From: JBGTCY01 sp041748615
GTDB lineage: Bacteria; Bacteroidota; Bacteroidia; Chitinophagales; CAIOSU01
Assembly: GCA_041748615.1 (NCBI GenBank)
Contig: JBGTCY010000273.1
Span: 1-28,218, forward strand
Direction: 5' to 3'
Length of the DNA stretch: 28,218 nt
The notes beneath the pieces are model-generated. The model was not told where the DNA came from and ran no database searches. It was given only the letters and a program-made list of their open reading frames with translations. Within the stretch, counting starts at the first letter, position 1; every line of letters starts with the position of its first letter. This document shows positions 7,428-13,441 of the stretch, piece after piece. A program made the translations under genes and the position numbers.

Positions 7428-9011
7428 TTACGCCAATCGCTCAAACAACCCGGCAAAGCGCATCATCGCTCCGATGTTGTTGATTTTGATTTTGCCCATC
7501 ATCACCGCCATCTGCGGATTGGTTCTTCCGAGTTCCACATCTTCATAGTCAGAATCTTTTGTGGTGACTTTGCAGGTTGGTTCACCCACGAAGCCTTCAT
7601 CCACCGTGCAGGCTTTATCTTTCACATTGACGGTAAATTGTCCACCGTTATCTCCTGAAACTTCGAAATGAAACACAGCGTCAAAGCCTTCCGCCTTGTC
7701 AGCTTTAAATCTTTCGGGAAGCGATTTGATGATTTCAGATGCTTTTTCTGGTTTTGCACTCATGGTTGTTGAATTTTGGTTTTGGTTTGAGAATGATTTT
7801 TCTTTAACAATAGTTCCGCTTTGCGGTTTTTCAGGCTTGGGTGAATTATACACCGGGTTAAACTGAATATCGTCAATGATAATTTTAGACAGAATCTCAC
7901 GCATAATTTCCGAAGTGCCGCCTACAATCGTGCCGACCCTTGCATCGCGGTAAAGCCGCGCGATTGGATATTCTTCCATATAACCGTAGCCTCCGAAACA
8001 TTGCAGGCAGATGTCCGCAGCATTTTTGCTGATTTCGGTGGTGAGCAGTTTCACCATCGAACATTCCTTCACCGCGAACTGGTGATTGTCATACAGCCAT
8101 GCGGCATAAAGCGTGAGTTGTTTTGCCGCTTCAATCTCCGTGGCAAGGTCCACCAAACGGTGGCGGATGGTTTGAAATTTATTCACCGGTCTTCCGAAAA
8201 CTTCGCGCTCGCCAATGTATTTGAGTGTCAAGTCCAAGCCATATTCCGCGCCATAAATGGCGGAAACGCCAGCGACAAGCCGCTCCAACTGAAAACTCTC
8301 CATGATGTAGTAAAAGCCTTGATTTTCCTGCCCGACCAAGTTGGATACAGGAACTTTCACATTATCAAAAAACAACTCGCCCGTGTCCGAACTGCGCCAC
8401 CCGATTTTTTTGAGCTTGCGCGTGGTGAAGCCGGGTGTTCCCTGGTCCACCACGATGAGGCTGATACCTGCTGCTCCCGCGTCAGGATTTGTTTTGCAGG
8501 CGACCGTAACGAAATCGCCATACAAGCCATTGGTGATGAATGTTTTTTGTCCGTTAATCACATAATGGTCGCCCTGTTTGACAGCGGTAGCGCGAATACT
8601 TGCGACATCAGAACCCGCTCCCGGTTCTGAAATTGCCAGAGCGCCCAGCAGTGAACCGTCAGTTGCACCGGTGATATATTTCTTTTTTAAATCCGTGCTG
8701 CCGGCTTTCAGAATATGCGCGGTGGACATGTATTGATGCACGCCATGTGCTGCCGCTAATCCAGCGCACCCGCTCCGCGTAATTTCATCCAGCAACACCA
8801 CCGAATAGAAAAAGTCATTGTTCGTTCCGCCATATTCTTCCGGCATATTGATGCCGAGAAAACCGAGATCACCCATTTTTTTCCAAATTTCTTTGGGGAT
8901 GCGCTCTTCCGTTTCCCATTTTTCGATGTGGGGCGCTACTTCCGTTTGCACAAACTGGCGAACACTCTGCCTGAAAATATCGTGGTCTTCGTTAAAATAA
9001 AGTGATTTCAT
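7428..9011 (-). CDS. Acyl-CoA dehydrogenase with C-terminal SCP2 domain
   Basis: A 527-residue flavoenzyme. Residues 1 to about 378 are a full acyl-CoA dehydrogenase; residues about 420-527 are an SCP2 domain. The dehydrogenase forms the trans-2 double bond of acyl-CoA using FAD, with electrons passing to electron-transfer flavoprotein. Visible signatures are A-I-S-E-P-G-A-G-S-D (126-135), the C-F-G-G-Y-G-Y segment (338-344) and R-D-A-R. The MCAD-type catalytic Glu near the C-terminus is absent (G364 in I-V-G-G-T-S-E-I), but E243 in Q-L-E-R-L occupies the isovaleryl-CoA/long-chain dehydrogenase position, so the enzyme should be active and of that subclass. The linker at 385-417 is low in complexity and contains Met417 (ATG at 7763), a possible internal start that would release free SCP2. 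It lies downstream of the dehydratase gene and is followed by a strong terminator. Confidence 0.93.
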   Translation of the reverse strand: MKSLYFNEDHDIFRQSVRQFVQTEVAPHIEKWETEERIPKEIWKKMGDLGFLGINMPEEYGGTNNDFFYSVVLLDEITRSGCAGLAAAHGVHQYMSTAHILKAGSTDLKKKYITGATDGSLLGALAISEPGAGSDVASIRATAVKQGDHYVINGQKTFITNGLYGDFVTVACKTNPDAGAAGISLIVVDQGTPGFTTRKLKKIGWRSSDTGELFFDNVKVPVSNLVGQENQGFYYIMESFQLERLVAGVSAIYGAEYGLDLTLKYIGEREVFGRPVNKFQTIRHRLVDLATEIEAAKQLTLYAAWLYDNHQFAVKECSMVKLLTTEISKNAADICLQCFGGYGYMEEYPIARLYRDARVGTIVGGTSEIMREILSKIIIDDIQFNPVYNSPKPEKPQSGTIVKEKSFSNQNQNSTTMSAKPEKASEIIKSLPERFKADKAEGFDAVFHFEVSGDNGGQFTVNVKDKACTVDEGFVGEPTCKVTTKDSDYEDVELGRTNPQMAVMMGKIKINNIGAMMRFAGLFERLA

Positions 9012-9122
9012 TGATTGCTGAATGTTCTATACCGGACTTGGAAAAAGAGCCTGAGCGTTTATTGATTGTTACCCAAAAATAAACAATTTGAATTGATGTG
9101 AGATTGCAGTGTATTAAGCAGA

Positions 9123-9707
9123 TCACCCTACCTTCTTCCTCCGTTGCTTCCACATATACAAATATAATTTCGGAAAAAATGGAATGTAAGATAACAACGC
9201 GATTCCAATGAAAATATTCAACGGGCTGAAAACCCAACCGCTTGATTTCATGACTGAAAGTAAAATCAGCCACTCCCCGGTCACTCCCAACGGATACAGT
9301 CCGATAAACAAGGTATATCGTAAAAACGTGAGCGCTTTGATTTCTGAATTTCTTAAAGAAAAAAAGTAAAACGAGTAGCGAATGATTTCAGTGACGCCCC
9401 ATGCTACTGTTATCATCATCACTCCGTCAATCCCCGCGAATGAAATCATTTCATTTCTTGCCAGCAGATTAATAAACACCAGTACAAAAATCCTTGAAAA
9501 CACCTGAATCAAAGTGGTGAAAACCGGTGAACTTACCCATTTAAGGGCGGCATGTAAAATTTCAAGCACCGCTGCGCCCTGACAGATATTGAGCAGCAAA
9601 AGCGAAGTGGCATCCAGCGAAAATCCATTGATTATTTCACGAATCAAAAAAACCGCCCAACCAAGCGCGAGAAGGGCATTGTAAGCGAGCAAATATTTTT
9701 TTTTCAT
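9123..9707 (-). CDS. HACD/PHS1/PTPLA-family 3-hydroxyacyl-CoA dehydratase
   Basis: A 194-residue membrane protein with about six hydrophobic segments. It matches the PTPLA (PF04387) family, whose eukaryotic members (yeast Phs1, human HACD1-4) dehydrate 3-hydroxyacyl-CoA in very-long-chain fatty acid elongation in the ER. Visible signatures: L-E-I-L-H-A-A near 49-54, S-P-V-F-T-T with Q-V-F-S-R at 60-72, W-G-V-T-E-I-I-R-Y-S-F-Y at 103-114, and L-Y-P-L-G-V-T-G-E-W at 137-146. Y138 and E145 have the same spacing as the Phs1 catalytic Tyr149 and Glu156, so the active site is intact. ATG at 9707. The next gene on the same strand, the dehydrogenase, starts 111 bp downstream, and a shared transcript is plausible. 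The short basic C-terminus (R-R-K-K-V-G) is probably ordinary membrane-protein charge. Confidence 0.88.
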   Translation of the reverse strand: MKKKYLLAYNALLALGWAVFLIREIINGFSLDATSLLLLNICQGAAVLEILHAALKWVSSPVFTTLIQVFSRIFVLVFINLLARNEMISFAGIDGVMMITVAWGVTEIIRYSFYFFSLRNSEIKALTFLRYTLFIGLYPLGVTGEWLILLSVMKSSGWVFSPLNIFIGIALLSYIPFFPKLYLYMWKQRRKKVG

Positions 9708-9794
9708 CCAAAGGTCAGGTTAAACTGAAATCAAATCTGTATGCGAGATACCATCAAAAACAGGTTTTTGAATTTTGTTATACTTACCTGATGG

Positions 9795-9840
9795 TTTATC
9801 CCGAATACAATTCGTTTTTTTACTCTTCTTTCGGGATAAA
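9795..9840. promoter_or_regulatory. Perfect 11-bp inverted repeat in divergent promoter region
   Basis: TTTATCCCGAA (9795-9805) and TTCGGGATAAA (9830-9840) are exact reverse complements, 24 bp apart, between the divergent dehydratase and AtuA-like genes. No T-run follows on either strand, so it looks more like an operator or an mRNA hairpin than a terminator. A shorter version of the same arms occurs at 13283-13323. Confidence 0.5.
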
Positions 9841-9884
9841 ATTGCACATTTTGTCCAACTCGTTTAAAATCTTATTTTTCACCC

Positions 9885-10205
9885 ATGAAAAAAATTAAAC
9901 TCATTGACATTGCCAGCGCACGCTCGGGAGATAAAAATGACATCTGTAACATTGGTGTGATGGCACGCAACCCGGAAGATTATCCGTTGCTCAAAAAATA
10001 CCTCACGAGTGAATCAGTCAAAGCCCATTTTGACGGGCTGATTAAAGGCGCGGTGATTCGCTATGAGTGGGACGCGCTTGAGTCGCTCAACTTTGTTTGC
10101 CACGAAGCGCTTGACGGAGGCGGCTCCAGTTCCATGCGAATGGACAACCTCGGTAAAAACTTTTCCAGCCATCTGCTGCGGATGGAGATTGAAGTGGAAG
10201 ATTAA
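9885..10205 (+). CDS. Stand-alone AtuA C-terminal-like (ferredoxin-fold) domain protein
   Basis: A 106-residue soluble protein. It matches the small domain found at the C-terminus of AtuA-family proteins (acyclic terpene utilisation; DUF1446 partner) and also as separate small proteins. Recognisable features are A-R-S-G-D-K-N-D (12-19), N-I-G-V-M-A-R (22-28), the R-Y-E segment near 59-61, L-N-F-V-C-H-E-A-L-D-G-G-G (68-80) and a terminal L-L-R-M-E-I-E. The large AtuA domain is not in this window. The biochemical function is not established. In Pseudomonas, AtuA is needed for citronellol/geraniol catabolism together with a branched acyl-CoA dehydrogenase, so its place beside acyl-CoA genes is suggestive. 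ATG at 9885; divergent from the dehydratase gene. Confidence 0.82.
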   Translation: MKKIKLIDIASARSGDKNDICNIGVMARNPEDYPLLKKYLTSESVKAHFDGLIKGAVIRYEWDALESLNFVCHEALDGGGSSSMRMDNLGKNFSSHLLRMEIEVED

Positions 10206-10230
10206 AATAAATTTCTAATTGAGATCGAGC

Positions 10231-10293
10231 CGTCATCCTGAGCCTGTCGAAGGATGGCACAGGTAATCTCCACTCTTTGATGAACTCAGAGTG
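10231..10293. repeat. Palindromic intergenic repeat (TCATCCTGAG type)
   Basis: A dispersed-repeat-like sequence in the gap between the AtuA-like gene and dps. GTCATCCTGAG with TCGAAGGATG (10232-10257) folds into a short hairpin, and CACTCT (10271-10276) with AGAGTG (10288-10293) forms a second. A related copy occurs at 13132-13156. This style is frequent between genes in Bacteroidota and other phyla. Confidence 0.6.
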
Positions 10294-10348
10294 ACCACTA
10301 ACCGAAAATTTATCATGAAACCATTGAAGCAGAACAATTCCCTTCCGC

Positions 10349-10846
10349 TTACTTTTTCAGTGATTCGGATTTTTTATTCAAAAATGAGGAATACATCCAC
10401 ACCAATTTTTCCTGCTCCCTGATGTAGTCGCTCATCAGCGCGTTGGTGCCTTCATCACCCGTATCGGCAGATAATTCCAGCAAATCGCGTTGAATGGAAA
10501 TGATGCTTTTGAATGAATTCAAAATGTCTTCAACCGCCTTGTTCCCGTCTGAAACATGCTTGCTTTCTACAATCATTGACGTTTTGTTATAAGCTGAATG
10601 CTTATGTTCAGGAGCATAACCCAGCGTGAGAATGCGTTCCGCAATTTCATCAATTTTCAAGAACAAATTATTATACAATTCTTCAAATTTCACATGCAAT
10701 TCAAAAAATTTCTCCCCTTTGATATTCCAATGATACCCTCTCGTGTTTTGATAAAAAAGCGAATAATTGGCAAGCAGTTCGTTGAGTTTTCCCGCTAATT
10801 TTTTGGATTTGTCAATATCTAATCCGATGGCATTTAAATTTTTCAT
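10349..10846 (-). CDS. dps: Dps family ferritin-like DNA-protection protein
   Basis: A 165-residue four-helix-bundle protein of the Dps/bacterioferritin-like family. It should assemble as a dodecamer that oxidises ferrous iron with peroxide and stores it, protecting DNA in starvation and oxidative stress. The inter-subunit ferroxidase ligands are all present with exact spacing: H39 (Y-H-W), H51, E55, D66 and E70, corresponding to E. coli Dps H51, H63, D67, D78 and E82, with Glu in place of one Asp. The family signature G-x-x-F-x-x-L-H is at residues 44-51. The C-terminus is Lys/Ser-rich (K-K-S-E-S-L-K-K), so some DNA binding is possible. It is monocistronic: a good Bacteroidota promoter lies just upstream and no gene follows on its strand. 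Confidence 0.95.
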   Translation of the reverse strand: MKNLNAIGLDIDKSKKLAGKLNELLANYSLFYQNTRGYHWNIKGEKFFELHVKFEELYNNLFLKIDEIAERILTLGYAPEHKHSAYNKTSMIVESKHVSDGNKAVEDILNSFKSIISIQRDLLELSADTGDEGTNALMSDYIREQEKLVWMYSSFLNKKSESLKK

Positions 10847-10862
10847 AGCTGATAGTTTTTTA

Positions 10863-10892
10863 CAAAGTTATAGAATGCTGTTTACTCCAAAA
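10863..10892 (-). promoter_or_regulatory. Bacteroidota-type promoter for dps
   Basis: On the minus strand TTTTG (10892-10888) and TAACTTTG (10870-10863) are 17 bp apart. They match the Bacteroidota primary sigma consensus (TTTG, about 17-23 bp, TAnnTTTG). The -7 element ends 16 bp before the dps ATG, giving a very short leader. Confidence 0.7.
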
Positions 10893-10940
10893 GTGAAAGA
10901 ATACTAAAACAACATCTCAGAAAATAATTAGTTCGGTAAT

Positions 10941-10956
10941 GATAGCGCTTGCTATC
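10941..10956. repeat. Short perfect hairpin
   Basis: GATAGC (10941-10946), loop GCTT, GCTATC (10951-10956), in the 244-bp gap between the divergent dps and hydrolase genes. No T-run follows directly. Its role is unknown; it could be a protein site or an RNA hairpin in the hydrolase leader. Apart from this and the dps promoter I see nothing else in the gap. Confidence 0.4.
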
Positions 10957-11090
10957 GTACGTCTATGCCTTTCTTTGATTTGTAGCGTTGCGCGATGTAA
11001 GTGTCTTACCTTCGTGGAAGATTCAATTATACGAAACTTTCCTAAATCCTTTCTCTAATTGAAGAAAAAAGAAATCGGAACTTAGCCGCC

Positions 11091-11891
11091 ATGAGTCATT
11101 CGTTCCGGTATCAAAACTCATTATTTAACTATTATCAATATGGCTGCGGGAGTCGTCCTCTGCTGGCGTTTCATGGTTTTGGACAAAACGGGCAAATGTT
11201 TGCGCCTGTTCAGAAATTATTTGAACATGAATTCACGATTTACTCTTTTGACTTTGCATGGCATGGAAAAACTCATTGGCAGGAAACCGCTCCCTGTACT
11301 AAACCCGAAATAATCAGCATGATTAAGTTATTCATGCATGAAAATGGTTTTGAAAAAATATCATTGATGGGTTTTAGCATGGGCGGCAGAATCGTGCTTT
11401 CGCTGATTGCGGATTTGGCGCACCTGCTTGATGAGGTTTACCTTTTCGCGCCTGATGGAATATCAGAGCGGGTTTACTACCGCGATGTGTTAGCGAACAA
11501 GGTGGGTGAAGCGGCTTTCAGGAAAATTTTGAAGTACCCGAATATTTTAATTAACGCTACACACGCTTTCAGTAAAATCGGCTTAACAAAAAAATACGTT
11601 GCGGATTATGTGAAAACATACATGAATGATTCCCGCAGGCGACAGAAACTGCTCGACATCTGGTTGTCCATGCGCACTTTCCGCACTCAACTTTCCTCTG
11701 TAAAATCATCCGTGGAAAAACATCAATTGAAGATTTATTTGTTTTGGGGAAAACGAGATAAGATTTTACCGGTGGAATACGCGCATCGTTTCAAGAAAGC
11801 AGTGCCTTCAGTACAATTGATTTTGGTGGAAGGCGGACATTTTATCGTCAACGAGAAATTAGAAGCTGTCATGTCAAACATCAATCATTGA
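11091..11891 (+). CDS. Alpha/beta-fold hydrolase
   Basis: A 266-residue single-domain alpha/beta hydrolase without signal peptide, so cytoplasmic. The oxyanion-hole motif H-G-F-G (28-31) is followed by the nucleophile elbow G-F-S-M-G-G with S96. The acid D223 (G-K-R-D-K-I-L-P) and the base H250 (G-G-H-F) complete the triad in the usual order. A helical cap occupies roughly 125-205. The substrate cannot be told from sequence; esters, thioesters and lactones are typical for this family. A glycosyltransferase gene follows on the same strand (53 bp to its likely ATG), so the two may be co-transcribed, which hints at lipid or glycan work but does not prove it. ATG at 11091. Confidence 0.88.
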   Translation: MSHSFRYQNSLFNYYQYGCGSRPLLAFHGFGQNGQMFAPVQKLFEHEFTIYSFDFAWHGKTHWQETAPCTKPEIISMIKLFMHENGFEKISLMGFSMGGRIVLSLIADLAHLLDEVYLFAPDGISERVYYRDVLANKVGEAAFRKILKYPNILINATHAFSKIGLTKKYVADYVKTYMNDSRRRQKLLDIWLSMRTFRTQLSSVKSSVEKHQLKIYLFWGKRDKILPVEYAHRFKKAVPSVQLILVEGGHFIVNEKLEAVMSNINH

Positions 11892-11944
11892 AAGATTAGT
11901 CCTCAAATTTATTATTGAAAAACATCAGAATAGCGGGTTCGTTT

Positions 11945-13141
11945 ATGCTGTATTATTTTTCCATCACATTACTTCTTTTCACGGGTTATGCAGCCCTGAT
12001 GGTTTATTATTTTAAAGGATGGATAAAAACCAAAACTTTTGAACCGGCTGATTCATTTTCTCCATCCACTAAAATCTCGGTGATTGTTGCAGCGAGAAAT
12101 GAAGAGCGCTACATTGGAGATTGTTTGAATTCCCTGTTGAATCAGGATTATCCTCAGCATCTTTTCGAAATCATCGTGGTGGATGATTACTCTGAGGACA
12201 ATACACTGAATGTAATTCATCAAATAAATGATATTCATCAGAAAAAAAATAAAAAAGTTCAATTAAAAATTATCTCACTGCAAGATGCTTCATCAATTCC
12301 TGACAAGAACATCATCAGCTATAAAAAACTTGCCATTCAGCAAGCAATCGAAGCGGCAACAGGAACTTTAATCGTCACCACGGACGCGGATTGTGTCGCT
12401 GGCGAAAAATGGATTTTAACCATTGCCGCATATTACGAAACATATCATCCGAAAATGCTCGCAGGACCCGTAAAATTTTGCAAAACAACTACCTGGTTGG
12501 AACGCTGGCAGGCGCTGGATTTATGCGGAATGATGGCGATAACAGCCGGTGCTATCTCGAATCGTTTTCCGAACATGTGCAATGGAGCAAATCTTGCTTA
12601 TGAGAAAAAAGCATTTGAAGAAGTGAACGGATTCTCCGGTATTGACAATCACCCGGGGGGTGATGATGTGATGCTGATGCTGAAAATTTCTAAAAAAAAA
12701 CCGGGAAGCATTCATTTTTTGAGATCTCAAAACGCAATTGTACAAACACAACCTGTCAATACATTTTCTGAATTATTTCAACAGCGACTTCGCTGGTTGT
12801 CAAAGGGAACAGCCTTTTCCGATTGGCGGGTTTCCGCAGTGTTGGTTTTTTCTTACTTTTTTAATGTGACACTCCTTCTCGGTTTTATTGCCGGATTCAT
12901 CGAACCTTGGTTCTGGTATTACTCGCTGTTATTTTTCCTCCTCAAAACAATCGTTGAGTTTCCGTTACTCATGGTAGGCAGTAGTTTTTTTAATCAGAAA
13001 TTTTTGCTGGCTCATCTGCTCTCCGCCCAGGTTTTTCATATCCTGTATGTGGTCGTGATTGGTGGATTAAGTAAATTGACAGGGTTTCAATGGAAAGGAA
13101 GAAAATTTCCTGCGAGTGCTGGTGCGCGTGGATCATCCTGA
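11945..13141 (+). CDS. Membrane GT2 family glycosyltransferase
   Basis: A 398-residue inverting glycosyltransferase of family 2, anchored in the inner membrane. I chose the ATG at 11945, ahead of a hydrophobic helix (1-24), over a TTG at 11915. The GT-A domain follows: I-S-V-I-V-A-A-R-N-E (44-53), V-V-D-D (78-81), the metal-binding D-A-D at 147-149, the G-G-D-D acid motif at 238-241 and Q-Q-R-L-R-W (279-284). Two or three membrane helices lie at the C-terminus from about 295. This layout is shared by cellulose/hyaluronan-synthase-like and other lipid-linked sugar transferases; donor and acceptor are unknown. The last residues (G-S-S) and the stop codon lie inside a TCATCCTGAG-type intergenic repeat, so the C-terminus may have been remodelled by that element. 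Confidence 0.9.
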   Translation: MLYYFSITLLLFTGYAALMVYYFKGWIKTKTFEPADSFSPSTKISVIVAARNEERYIGDCLNSLLNQDYPQHLFEIIVVDDYSEDNTLNVIHQINDIHQKKNKKVQLKIISLQDASSIPDKNIISYKKLAIQQAIEAATGTLIVTTDADCVAGEKWILTIAAYYETYHPKMLAGPVKFCKTTTWLERWQALDLCGMMAITAGAISNRFPNMCNGANLAYEKKAFEEVNGFSGIDNHPGGDDVMLMLKISKKKPGSIHFLRSQNAIVQTQPVNTFSELFQQRLRWLSKGTAFSDWRVSAVLVFSYFFNVTLLLGFIAGFIEPWFWYYSLLFFLLKTIVEFPLLMVGSSFFNQKFLLAHLLSAQVFHILYVVVIGGLSKLTGFQWKGRKFPASAGARGSS

Positions 13142-13156
13142 GCGGAGTCGAGGGAG
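13132..13156. repeat. Second TCATCCTGAG-type repeat, overlapping the GT2 stop
   Basis: Begins with ATCATCCTGAG and continues GCGGAGTCGAGGGA, closely resembling 10232-10257 but with a decayed second arm. The TGA in CCTGAG at 13139-13141 is the stop codon of the GT2 gene. Confidence 0.6.
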
Positions 13157-13441
13157 AGCGATTGCCGTCCCGCATGGTTTCCCGTTTACTCGATACTCAC
13201 TATGACAACGAGAGTGCAATCATGTTGGTAAAAGTTTCACAGGGTTACCGATGCTTAATCTGCGAATCTGTGGCAGATTATTTATCCCGAAAGAAAGGTA
13301 ATAAATGAATTGTGATCGGGATATACTATCGGGTACTATTCAGTACAAGTTTGAAAACCTGTTTACCGATGGTATAGAATCTTGTCATAAAAGTTCCGCT
13401 GGTAAATTGTATAATTTTACCCGCGATTCAAATCCACAAAA
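13142..13441. other. 300-bp gap before the YdiJ-type gene
   Basis: No supported gene. An open frame at 13090-13308 overlaps the GT2 end and the repeat and has no recognisable domain. Beyond the repeat remnant, the region holds an inverted repeat, TATCCCGA (13283-13290) and TCGGGATA (13316-13323), and near 13335 GTAC...GTAC short palindromes. The promoter of the next gene should lie in the AT-rich 13390-13430 part (TATAATTTTA), though the consensus match is weak. Confidence 0.5.

Noticed and set aside
8001..8630. 209-codon plus-strand frame opposite the acyl-CoA dehydrogenase
   Set aside because: The opposite strand is a well-conserved enzyme; this frame has no recognisable domain.
9074..9081. 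TATTTTTG on the minus strand as the -7 box for the ACAD gene
   Set aside because: It fits TAnnTTTG but no TTTG lies 17-23 bp upstream, so I did not list it as a promoter.
9123..9140. K-K-x-x-like ER retrieval signal at the dehydratase C-terminus
   Set aside because: Bacteria have no ER; a short basic tail is common on membrane proteins.
13090..13308. 72-codon plus-strand frame after the GT2 gene
   Set aside because: It overlaps the GT2 end and a repeat in another frame and has no family resemblance.
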